Shown here in pieces: positions 44,273-54,699 of a DNA stretch of 64,000 nucleotides (positions are counted from its first letter, which is position 1; every line of letters begins with the position of its first letter). The notes beneath the pieces were generated by a model that made no database searches, was not told where the DNA came from, and was given only the letters and a program-made list of their open reading frames with translations. A program made the translations under genes and the position numbers. The stretch comes from Dermanyssus gallinae (lineage: Eukaryota; Arthropoda; Arachnida; Mesostigmata; Dermanyssidae). Where the stretch lies: the NCBI GenBank assembly GCA_003439945.1, contig QVRM01004007.1, forward strand, positions 310,001 through 374,000. Direction: 5' to 3'.

Positions 44273-45195
44273 TAACTATGTCCATTTCCCGTTGGAGGAT
44301 GCTCGACCATTCCGCCGGAGCCTTTTTATTAGTGGTCTCAATTAAAATGGCCTCTGTCTTAGATTTAGGCTGAGCATTGTTTCCGTTTTCCCGTTCGTAT
44401 AGCCTTGCGCTTAACGCAGAGGTCGATTTCTCCTTCGGCCTTTAGAAGACAGTATTTAACCGCCTTTCTTGTCTGCTCGGCGTTTGTTTCTTCTGTGAAG
44501 TGCAATGCTCCTCTTCTGCTTGCGTCCGGGGCTTTCCAGGCTCCGGGAAGTTTGTGCTTTATTTTCTTTATAAGCTTCTTCATGACTTTTATGGTGGAGT
44601 CGGGGTTGTCTTCCTCTCCGACTTTTCCCACGATTTGAATTCGGGATGTTGTTGTAATTGGCTCCTCGACTGGGGCCGGCTCTCCCAGGTCTATGTTTAC
44701 CTGATGGATCTCTATAGTCCCTAATTTGCCGACTGCCAATTCTCCTAGTCTGGTGGCTGCGGGGAAGTATTGCGTTAATCGTTTGATAAGTTCTTTGTCC
44801 TTGGCGTTTTTTTTTAAATCTTGGACAAGGATCGCTCTGACTTCTCTGTCGCTTATGATACTGGTCTTTATCGTTCGCGATTCTTTGTAGGCTTTTCGCG
44901 GTCAGTTTTTCGCAATATCGGCTTTCACGGCTTCTATGTCCTTGGCTTTTCTGAGGTTCTGCAGAATTTCCTGGGCCTTCTGCTGCTCCTCTGCTTGCTT
45001 AGTTTCTTTCCGGGTCCGTGGTTCTGCGGCCATAAGCTCCTTGATTTGCTCTTGTAGCTGCTTGTGCGTTTCTCTTTCTTTTTCCAACCGCTCCTTCAAC
45101 TCTATGATGGTTTGTTCATATTGTCGGTTGAGTTTTTGCAGCGTTTCTTCCGTTGTCTTGCTGGCCGTTTCTTCTCGTATGCATTTGCTGCATTT
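44273..45195 (-). pseudogene. R1-like ORF1 N-terminal and middle part
   Basis: The minus frame 45099-44902 is a Glu/Gln/Lys coiled coil preceded by CSKCIREETASKTTEE. A frameshift leads to 44739-44365, with IEIHQVNIDLGEPAP and a Lys-rich IKVMKKLIKKIKHKL, then the final part with SKTEAILIETTNKKAPAEW ending at the F3 insertion. Coiled-coil then zinc-knuckle layout is usual for R1-like ORF1 RNA-binding proteins. Confidence 0.7.
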
Positions 45196-46035
45196 GATCC
45201 GGCTGGTAGTAAGACAGGGCGACCCCCTCTCCCCTTCCTATTCAACCTTGTCATCGACGACCTCCTAAAGGGTCTCGAGTGGGAGGGGCTGGGATACGCC
45301 CTGGGTGACCATTACTGCCGGCAGACGCCAACAAGACGCCCTTGAGATCTGGGACGCGCGTCAGTCTGCTCGTCCTTCTGAGAAACAGGTCACAGGCAGA
45401 AGGTGTAGGAATAAAGCGCCACTCAAGCTACCCACTTAACTCTTTTGTCGGCCTGCGAGTTACAGGTAGACGATATTAGACCAAGAGCGTTCTCATCCGA
45501 CGCCGCCGGAGCGTGACTCGACGTGTTGCCGTCCGAGCTCGTCGGCAGTAAGCTGGACGACGACTAGCTCCGTAGCGCGAGTGGCCTCAGACCTGGCATT
45601 GCCATGCTTGAGAGAGAGGCATTTCCATACTGTGGAACGGTGGATGAGCACGGCCTGCACTGGCTTAGCTGCACTACGCTAGCGGAACTTACGCACTTAC
45701 GCTCTCGGCTATCGTGCATAAGCCAGCGCGGGTGTCGGTCACATCATTCACCAACGGGAGATGCACAAACGGCGCCTATACGCGCATCTTCTTGAAAACC
45801 ACGTTGTTGTGGCGTTCGGCCTCGAGTCATCGGGCGTTTGGGGCAAGATTCTTTCAAACTGACAAACGAGCCTGGGAAAAAGCTCTCTGAGGCCACAGCG
45901 GGGCCAAGATCAACCGCGTTCGTCCGACAGAGGGTGTCATTGGAACTACACAGAGGCTACGCGAAGATGATGTTAAGTGGTCACCGAGACTCGAGCAATA
46001 ACAAAAATTATATAAGCAATATTGTAGATGCTATA
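45196..46035 (+). pseudogene. Decayed R2-like LINE (F5): RT fragment and CCHC end
   Basis: At 45209 VRQGDPLSPFLFNLVIDDLLK (given as GD-LSP-LFNLV block) is a typical R2-like RT motif, followed by a short GYALGDHY-type frame. At 45604-45680 PYCGTVDEHGLHWLSC is a C...H...C zinc cluster like that before the restriction-like endonuclease. A last piece near 45930 reads RVSLELHRGYAKMML. Frameshifts and stops occur between them. It is distinct in sequence from F3. Confidence 0.5.
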
Positions 46036-46740
46036 TTATTAATTTCTTGATAATTGTGATACATGTACATAATGATAATAATAATAATTATTCTTATTAT
46101 ACAGGGACGGGAGGACAATCGGCCAGGTCCGGGAACAAACGATCAATTCAATTCAAGTGCTCCTTTATTGTTTTCAAAGGGTAGATAATTATATACATAA
46201 TTATTACGAAATGCTTGTATTCAATATATACAATGCACAATATAAGAGGCATATAGAAACAATTTTCCATATAATAGGTCAAAAATAGTTCATTTGCGTA
46301 CTATATGTAATTGTACAGTATATAATAATATATCTCTAGTTCATGGTTCTCAACATTCTCGCCATGCGCCACGAAAACATATTGTTGGTTCGGGCAGATC
46401 GTGCAACTATTTTCGACGAAATGGCTAGAGTACTGCGCAAATTGTTGTCGCGAATATTAAAAAAGATGGGGAGTCGATTCGACTGAGAGATTCGTGCGTA
46501 CATTTTGAAATCTGCTCTCGAGTGTAGTTCTAATATAGGTACTAAGTCGAGACTGCTGCGCTCTACCTTACATCTCAATGCAACACGTGGAAGGTATTTG
46601 GACTGAAGTTTTCAATTGCATCGATATGTTTCTCCATATACGGCCGCCAGACTTTACAGCTGTAGATAAATTTGGGAACTACAATGCTATTATAAAGGCG
46701 GATATATAACATTTTCTATATATTTCTATAACATTTCTAT

Positions 46741-46814
46741 ATATATAAAACCATGTTGCTGCTCGTCAAGCACTCCCTCAGACTGCATGAAGTGAAATAT
46801 ATATTCCACAAGTA
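46741..46814. repeat. Direct repeat, displaced copy (about 73 bp)
   Basis: Nearly identical to 47341-47413, starting exactly 600 bp away. On the minus strand it encodes an RT finger motif (LDEQQHGF) out of its proper place, between the RCFIINP and VVPKFIY blocks. Confidence 0.85.
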
Positions 46815-47340
46815 CAGGCGTAATTACGGATTGATAATAAAACAACGAAATATCATATTACATATAAGACTAGCAGATTGAATAGTTTGCGTGATGTGAT
46901 TGTTAAAATCTAGCTCCGGTGTTACCGTTACCCCAAGGCCGCGAATGTTGTTTACTCTGGGTATCTCTTGTCCATCAAGTGTGTAAACGTGGTTCTCTTT
47001 CAGACACACAACGGCGCATTTAGGGACAGAAATTATCATATAATTTTTGGCTCACCAATCGGAGGTGGAGTCAATTGTCCTCTGTAATATCTCCCTCACG
47101 GCTTTTGTGCCAAATGGCCTATAAAGCTTAAGATCATCTGCGTAGAGTTTGTGCTTTAGTGTTTTGGGTATAACGTTTTTAAGATCTAAGATGAATATAC
47201 AGAATAAAAGTGGGCTTAGACGTGATCCCTGAAGCACGCCCGAAAGACACACCCCATACCGACTAAACCCGTTGTTGACCCGCACACGAAACCTCCGATT
47301 CGTTAGATAACTTGATATCCATAAAACAGTGTGCTTGTCT

Positions 47341-47413
47341 ATATATAAAAGCATGTTGCTGCTCGTCAAGCGCTCCCTCAGACTGCATGAAGTGAAATAT
47401 ATATCCACAAGTA
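47341..47413. repeat. Direct repeat, original copy (about 73 bp)
   Basis: Same sequence as 46741-46814 with two substitutions and a 1-bp indel; it lies in the expected place before the WISSYL block. Confidence 0.85.
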
Positions 47414-47959
47414 ATTTTTCAAATAATATACACGCTATTGATGATTGTGCCACATGTCTATAGTTATCGACATTCGACTTGAATCACTTTTTATGTACAT
47501 GCGTATTTACGGATTCTCGGACAAATCAGGCACAACACCACCAATCACACACAGCGTTCCTGAGGCAACGCATCGCTTTAGAAGTTCAGCGCGGCAACGC
47601 GATAATAATTCTTAATAACACGATCCTGAAGGGAAGATAGCTGGAGAAACTGACGTTTTATAGGAAGTTTAATTAGCACACCTACCGGCTAGCTTTGAAA
47701 ACAAAACTAATAACTATTATTATAAATGAAGCCACACAAAAATTGTCATTTCATATTTATTCACTCAGGTTGAGTAGCGATTATAACCACAAATACATCA
47801 CTTAAACAACTATAAGGACAGTGAGTCAAGACAATCACCGGGTGATCTGCATTTGTATGGATACATACACATACACCTATACATATATACACACATATAT
47901 ATACATATACATACACATACATATAAAGTATATAAGCTACAAGGCCCCACAATGACGGG

Positions 47960-49830
47960 CTAAGTCATTTAAAGATTGCACAAGATTGCATTTTGCGGTA
48001 TTGAAGAATTCCGGGTCGAGTTCGGAAAATTTCGCCTCCCATTTTCTAATGCAGTCGTTAAAGGCTGCGGTTTGTGAAAGGTTATAACGGCGCCTTAGGT
48101 CTTCTATAAAAAGTGGACAGTCTGCTAATAGAAAGACGAGGCGGTTGCGCGTTGACGTATGAAGTCCCAGAGTCCGTTTCAGGAAAGCTGCTTTTATCTG
48201 ATTCAGCTGGTCGAGGTTTCTGGGAGTCAGGTGCGACTGGAGTGCATATGGAGTCAGTCACTCCATATGAAGCCACGGGGGCGATCTCCAGGTCGAAGAG
48301 GCGAATGGCTGTGGTGAGGGACAGGCGGTGCGGGCTCCTGATGGAAGATGCCGCTATAAGGGCTTTCCTGCATCTTTCCATAACATGCACCGAAAACCCT
48401 ACCCCATTCGACGGCATAATTAGTCCCAGATAAGGGAACTTATTGACGTAGGCAAGAGAAAAGCTACCGATATGAAGAGAGTCGTCACGTGCGACCCTGC
48501 CCCCTCTACGGAACTTTAGTGCCTCCGTCTTACGAAGAATAATTGTTAACCCCAACTCTGTAACGGCTGTGTTGAGCCTGGCCAGCGCCTGTTGGACCTG
48601 GAAATGGCTACTTCCATAGATGGCTAAATCGTCTGCGTATAATAAAACTTTAACGAGATCTCTACAACTCCGAATTTGTTTTGGCAGGTCCTTCAAGAGG
48701 GCAGAAAAGAGAAGTGGACTTAGATTGTCCCCCTGGGCAAACCCGGTTGTTTGCGAAAACGCGGGCAGTTCCGACACTTTCTCGTCGATTGTCACCCGGT
48801 TTTCCTGTAGGACCTCTCTTATGAGGTTCAGCATCTTCGAGGGAACGCCGACTCCTGCCAGAATGTTGAGCACACGATCGCGTGGAGCGGAGTCAAAGGC
48901 GACTTTGAAGTCATCGAATACCGCGTACAGAGACTGCCCTGTCCGGGAGAGGGTTTCTTTGACGTCATCCAGGAGAATTCTGCACGCTGTTTGCGTGGAA
49001 CGTCCCTTCCGAAATCCATGTTGTTCTTCAGGAATAACGTTCGTGGCCTCCAAGGAGGCGCTTAGTCTTTTCGTGATCAAGCACGACAGCAGCTTATAGC
49101 ACACACTCTTCTTTGCAATGCCTCTCCAGGCCGAGGAGTGGGTAAGGTCACCTTTGCCTTTCGGGATCACCAATAGAGTCGCATTTCTCCATTGTGTTGG
49201 GAGAAGCCCCGTCTTGAGGCATTTGTTGAACAATGCTGTCCAACACGGAGCGAGCACAAGCGAGCTTCTAAGGTGCTCATTCCGAACGCCGTCCGGCCCC
49301 GATGCTTTGTTGTTGCACAGCCCTTGAAGAGCCTGCAGAACTTCCATGACCGTGAAGTCCTTCTCAAGTTCGCTCTGATGTCTTGTCGTTTCCTCGTCCC
49401 AAACACCAGCGAACAATGGTAATTCGCGGGGGATCGTGTACCTCGATGCAAACATTTCGGTGAAGTGTCTGACGAGGGTGACGGAGCTAATAGGACAGGA
49501 GGTCTGCCCACCGCGTGTAAGCCACTTGTATGGAGCTTGTTCCGCGTGTGCGAGAAGGATAGCCTCCTGTTGTTTCAGGTATAGTTTCTTCTGCTGAGTG
49601 TATGTCTTTCGGCAGATCGTTCGGAAATTATCAGCAAGCGGCTTAGCGGCAGGTTGCAGCTCTGACAACAAATGGAGGGCCTTCTGTGTCGCTCGAGCAA
49701 CGTGACAGTTGTGGTTGAACCAAGGGCGATGTTTTTTTTTCTGGGGAGCAAGTAGACGATTGAATGATCTCCACGAGGCGATCAGCATACTGCTCGACGT
49801 CAATGGTATCAGGAATCGGCAGGACCTCAT
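47960..49830 (-). pseudogene. F2-family LINE ORF2: linker and reverse transcriptase
   Basis: The frame 49830-48082 reads through linker (RPWFNHNCHVARATQKAL), NKASGPDGVRNEH, VIPKGKG, SAWRGIAKKS, EQHGFRKGRST, VFDDFKVAFDSAPRD, AQGDNLSPLLFSAL and LYADDLAIYG. After KIAPVASYG-like EIAPVASYG near 48275 a small local duplication (catatggagtgactgactccatatg) shifts the frame. The true C-terminal text continues shifted to about 47980 (FNDCIRKWEAKFSELDPEFF). The Cys/His cluster is absent, so the copy is 3'-truncated. A T9 run at 49731-49740 shifts the frame from the upstream part. It is the longest F2 copy here. Confidence 0.85.
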
Positions 49831-49942
49831 GCGAACGTTCCAGTAGAGCCGCCACGTTCAGATTACGGGTCCGAGGCACTCGTCTGGGGGCTCTTGACGT
49901 GTCGTTATATACCTTGAATTTTAGCGCAGTTGGGATATGTGC

Positions 49943-50660
49943 TCAAATAAGGCCGCCTTCACTCAGCGAATCCCTTTCTCCAATATAGTTTACTCTTTCC
50001 TCGCTTAAGCTAACCGCAAATAAATCGATGACCGAGCTCCCCGAATGGTTGGGGAAGGTCGGACAAGACGCTGGAGTAACTATCCAGCAACCATAGTCAG
50101 CTAGGGTATCACGTAAGGCTGTCGTGCGACTGGAGGAGGGACAATCGAGACGAGCGTTGAAATCTCCCGCGACGATCAGGGGCAGCAGACGGAAGAGTGG
50201 CTTGAATGCCGCCGACCAACTTTTCAACGAGTGCGAGGGTAGGTTCCGAGTCCGCAGGTCTTGCGTAAGCCGCTAGAATTAAAACATTTTTTTAAGGAGG
50301 TTGTTTTTACAGTGAGTACTATGAGTCAAAAGCGGGAGCCTGTTAGAGCGAGGTTGTCTCCGACAAGGCACGGGGTGAGGGCCCCCACTCTATGGTTGTA
50401 CAGCACGGACACTCCACCGCTGGGTCGTCCGGGGCCAGCACTCTTTTGAGCCATGCAGTGGACGGCGTAGAAACCTGGGTAATCAAAAGGCGCGGTCGCC
50501 CACGTCTCCGTCAGAGCCAGAATATCCACAGCATCCAGAGCCGACGGTGCGAGCAGCGCTACGGTTGCAGCGCCCTCGCAATTCCACTGTACTATCTTTA
50601 GCGACGTCCACGGCTCCTGCTCCGACCCCTGCTCCGGTGACGGCCAGTGGGTTCTCTCCG
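49943..50660 (-). pseudogene. F2-family LINE ORF2: APE-type endonuclease
   Basis: The frame ending 50326 begins the domain with LKIVQWNCEG (metal-binding Asn), LTETW (Glu) and GRPSGGVSVLYN. After a frameshift, 50227-49943 carries VAGDFNARLD, PTFPNHSGSSVIDL and ends GGLI-stop-AHIPTAL, where an SDH motif would be expected. So all endonuclease blocks are visible but broken. The order endonuclease-RT on one ORF is that of APE-type LINEs. Confidence 0.8.
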
Positions 50661-51135
50661 ATTGTTGGAGACGCTGCATCTGGTAGCGGGTTGCTGGGAT
50701 ACAGCCGCTAGGGCTTGGCTTAGGAAGTCCAGGATTGTCGGAGATGCCGGAAGCTGGTACCAATTCTTCGGGCCTGACCGATCGGTCCCGACGCCCGGCC
50801 CGGTGCGGCGCGGGTTGATCAATCCCGGTGTTTCTTGAAGATGGGCACGACCGGCAAACCTGACCTTGCTGTTGGACCTGGCATCCTTGACCGGGGGACG
50901 GGGGCCCTGACTCTCGTTGCACTGAGACGTCGCTCTCGCTACCGGATTCGGTTGGGGCGCGGATGTCCAGGTTTCTTTTTTGGCTTCCTAAGTTTCACCC
51001 CTAAAAAACGCTTGATTCGTCTGGCAATGTTATATGCAATCTTTTTGGCGATATCCCCTTGTACGAATATCGGCCGCTCTCGACCACTTGTCGTTGGGTG
51101 ATAGTAAGAGGGAGTACTGAAAAGAGAGCATTGTC

Positions 51136-52048
51136 TTACACAGCTTTAGCTGCAAGCATATCGTTGGCCGCCTTACAGTCCTGTCCGAATAGAGGTACGG
51201 ATAGGACATGGAGTTCAGACCCCGGGCGAGAGACGTGCACTTTTGCGGCCAATGCTTCAACCGCTGCCACAAACTTATTTTTCTCGAAATCCATACATTC
51301 GTGGTATCCCGCTTGCAGGAAAATCGACACTGGCCCACTGGCAGCATTGATGTGCTTCTCCGCCTCTGCCACTATGCTATCGATGTCCTTTCTCGAGGAC
51401 GGACGCACCGACACAGGTGTCCCATTAGGGAGAAGTTCCTTAAGAGCAGGCCCAAGTGGACCAACGACACTGTCGCCCAGCATTAACTCGGATTTCTTCG
51501 GCGGGGGCAACACTGCGACATTATCTCGACCGTCAGTGGCATCCATAGGGTCCTCGCGCGGTTGATCGGGTGGCATTTGGGCTTGGTTACGTCTGAGAGC
51601 GGTAACCTCATGTTCAAGCGACTGCACTCGCCGGAATAGAAACATAACACAACCCATGAATTCTGTCTCAACGTTGAGGCTATCTAGAAAGGTTGTGAAA
51701 CGATCCACCGGGAAGTCAGCTGTTGCCACACTGACAACGCCAGCCAGCTGTAATTGCTGCACTGGGTATAATCTCATCTGATTTCAAACATGCTGCATGG
51801 ATAGTTCGATTGCACTTTGAGCAGCTCAGGTTGAGCCCACCCTGAGCGGTTTCTTGGCATCTTGCACATACCAGACTCACGCGCGATTCTTTTAGGTGCT
51901 GGTTGAGGTTATGCGGGAAGAGCGGTCGCTTTTGGCCGCCGGCATAGATGGATGTTCCATTTGTCGAGCACTGTTGTTGTTGTTGTGGTGCCGCAGCTGA
52001 CATTCCTACAGGTGTGTCTCCCGAGCTGTTCCGAGCAATTGGGGCCAT
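51136..52048 (-). pseudogene. F2-family LINE ORF1: PHD finger plus SGNH esterase-like domain
   Basis: The first frame (52048-51716) has poly-Gln, then a PHD-type zinc finger: C61, C64, C76, C79, H84, C87, C105, C107 with the usual Trp before the last pair. A frame change near 51750 leads to 51777-51136. That frame has a helical linker (RRVQSLEHEVTALRRN) and KKSELMLGDSVVGPLGPAL, a GDS nucleophile block as in SGNH/GDSL hydrolases. AGYHEC (156-161) lies where GxND is usual, and LHVLSVPLFGQDCKAANDML matches a later block. Text continues past a stop as TQRQVVESGRYSYKGD. CR1 LINEs are known to encode PHD and esterase domains in ORF1, which supports CR1-like assignment. Confidence 0.75.
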
Positions 52049-52089
52049 GTCTGTCCGCGCTATCCAGGTCTCAAAATGACGGAATCACA

Positions 52090-54699
52090 GCTGCCGTACT
52101 TATAGGAGGAGCACTAAAAGACTAGCTTGCGCTAGGGTACCGACCTTTCTATAGTCCAGAAGGGTGCACGAGGTTACGAGGAGTCGATAGATGTGACGAT
52201 GTCCGAGTTTCGGTTCATCATACTCTCATAACATGTCAATCACACAGAGCCATGACAAAAACACGACCGCACTCTATGACAGCTGACAGCTCAATGACAA
52301 CACAAAAATTAAATATTGCCAAACATAGCCAAAAAACATGCAATACATGTCCATCACGCATTCCCTAGATCTCTCCACGAATGCACCGGGTCGTGTTTTA
52401 GATGCGACTTAAACGACCTTCCTGTAGACAAATAAAACAGAGTTCGGAAGATTTTGAATGAGCGGGGTTAGCAAGCTGCCGCAAAGCAAAGCGATAATCA
52501 AGGTAGGACACAGAACGCAGCTGTAAGGAGCAAGATATTGGTGTGGTAATGCAGGACTAAATACAGCTGGCAGGCGTATGTAGTCCTGCATACTCTCAGC
52601 ACACTCCTCTGCATATTTAATACGGGTAGACAATAGTAGTAAAATACCATAGTAGGCCTAATGTGATGAACGCTCAACCACATGAAGAACAGCTTGCGGA
52701 ATTTATAAGACGTTTTTTCAGAGTTAATACCGATGAGGACGTAGAAGAAAGTAGGCGTTAATAATAGCAACGGGCGAAAATGGCAGCAGTAGTGGTAGTA
52801 ACAGCGGTTAAACGACGAAAGTATCAGTCTGCGGAAAAAAAGTGGCGGCATAGAACTCGCTGACCACCTGAAAGTGTTACGAACTAAAGGTCAAAGGTAG
52901 AGTTTGTCACGTAATTTATAGAGTAAATCTCTGTCTCTGATCGGAAAATAAAGCAATCAGACACTGACTAAGAAGTAAAGCATAAAGCATCCTGAGCCAC
53001 AATACCCAGCATTTACAACTCATTGTCGTACGATTTAATATGTTATGTTGAAAGCCAAATTTTACCAACTTTATACTATTTTACCGATTTTATACTTCGA
53101 ACATATTTTCCATACATGAGCCGAGCAAATAACGACAAGCCGACATGTTTGCTTTAGTGAGAGACAGAATAGAACACTAAAAGAACACCGAATATTGCAG
53201 CACCATTTACGCTTATGAACAAGATCCGAAGAAGAGAAACAAGAAAAAAAGTCCAACATTTCCTCTCGGCTCCAGACTAACTTCCAAGTGTAAATTTATC
53301 AGTCACTGAAAGATCGGATGCTCAGCCTGTCACAGTTGTACGAAATTTAGTTTATGTTGAAGTTATTAAACTGTCGCAATCTCAGTGAACCAGCTCAGTT
53401 TTACTTGAAAGAAAACTGAATGCTGAAAGGCAGATGGTTCTTGCCAATTGCAAGCTAACAACATGGACAGTTTGTGGTAACATTCGGTTTTCTCCCAAAA
53501 TTCGGATGCAGTAAGTTTACGATTGATCTGGCAAAATCTCTGACGGTAAATCTATCAGGTGCTGACGAATAATTGAAGACTTAATAAATATATGAGAAAT
53601 TGCCATTCAAAAATGTCAAAAGCCATCCTCCGCAACGGATGATTAAATTGACTATTTAAACAATAAAAAAAATTGTGATGCGTTGTCATTTAACGGCCCT
53701 GTCGGGAAAAATACCAATTTCACCACATTTTACCACAGGCAGGAGTGCAGCTAGAATTTGACATGCACAAACTTAACACACCATGTATGGCGAAGGTGCG
53801 ATGCCCTGTTGTCCTAACGTTTTGCAATAATAGATTAAACATAACCAATAGGACAACATTATTTCAAAAATTAGCAGAAAAGTAAATTAATGATAATGCA
53901 AACTGAGGCACCTGTCACGAGCTATGCCTCCTCTGGCGACCCTTAAACGGGTACAACATAACCAAACTGTTTCTCGTGCTAATTACACCAAAGGTATTGC
54001 AAATTGAGAGAGATGTAGAAACGAGAGAGCAGATATAGTATTGAAAGTACAGGCAAGAACAGCCATAGTAAAGGAGACCCAACTGATAATTTTTGAAACA
54101 AGGGATGATAAGAAATAACACGTCCTGAACACGCTACGGAAATGGATGCGTGGAAAGCAACAGGTTCTGAAAGAATTCCCCTAAGGCGGCTGCGTTGAGA
54201 CAAACGCGTCAAAGAACCTACAGTAACGATGAGGTCCCGTCATATTAAGAATATTTACATACGTCATATTAGGAATATTCGAAAAATTAAACCGAATGGT
54301 TCCATAAGAGAATACTCGACCTCCAGTGTATGGCACGGAAGAGACTGGCCTACCTTCTGACACACCACATATCACGAAGTGGGCGCGCTCGTGGCACTGC
54401 ACCCTTATCGAACCTCTCCCTTCCCTCGACGTTTTGTACCCTTCAGAGTTTCCTCTGCTCCTGCGAAGAAGCCAGCGTTCTGCGTTGCGTCTTCTGCGCA
54501 TGAAGTCACACGCTTCATTTGTACTATTGAATAAATGAAGGTACTGTTTATTAACCATTATTTAGTTTATGTACATATGTGCTACAGCTCTCCTAAATAA
54601 CTTTCATCAGCGATATTGCTTTTGTACACTATTGGAGATGATATAAATCACATGCATTTCCGGATAGTTTGCATTCACACTCGGTTGATATCTCATGCC
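52090..54699. other. About 2.6 kb with no recognisable gene
   Basis: AT-rich DNA. The minus frame 54181-54558 (125 codons, starting MVNKQYLHLFNSTNEACDFM) has no recognised domain and no supporting splice or start signals. Confidence 0.45.

Larger units (their letters stand above)
40300..45195 (-). mobile_element. R1-like LINE interrupted by two later LINE insertions
   Basis: On the minus strand ORF1 starts near 45190 (coiled coil with LKERLEKERETHKQ), continues to 44273, resumes at 43466-43079, and resumes again at 41499 through zinc knuckles to 40947. ORF2 follows with its endonuclease to about 40340, where the element stops; the reverse transcriptase is missing. The gaps are exactly filled by an F3 insertion (43467-44261) and an F2 insertion (41500-43078). 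Each is flanked by a short direct repeat, and removing either rejoins the ORF1 text in frame. ORF1 itself also carries stops. Confidence 0.85.
46336..47460 (-). pseudogene. Decayed CR1/jockey-type LINE ORF2 (F4)
   Basis: On the minus strand: WISSYLTNRRFRVRVNNG, GVLQGSRLSPLLFCIF, KLYADDLKLY, then NYMIISVPKCAVVCLKENH, IPRVNNIRGLGVTVTPELDF, VVPKFIYSCKVWRPYM and a C-terminal domain ending WRMARMLRTMN at 46336. The order is right for RT, thumb and C-terminus. A 60-residue deletion precedes WISSYL, and a 73-bp piece is inserted at 46741-46814. Frames change several times. Confidence 0.7.

Noticed and set aside
54181..54558. 125-codon minus frame
   Set aside because: No recognisable domain, start context or homology to neighbours; left as an unsupported frame.
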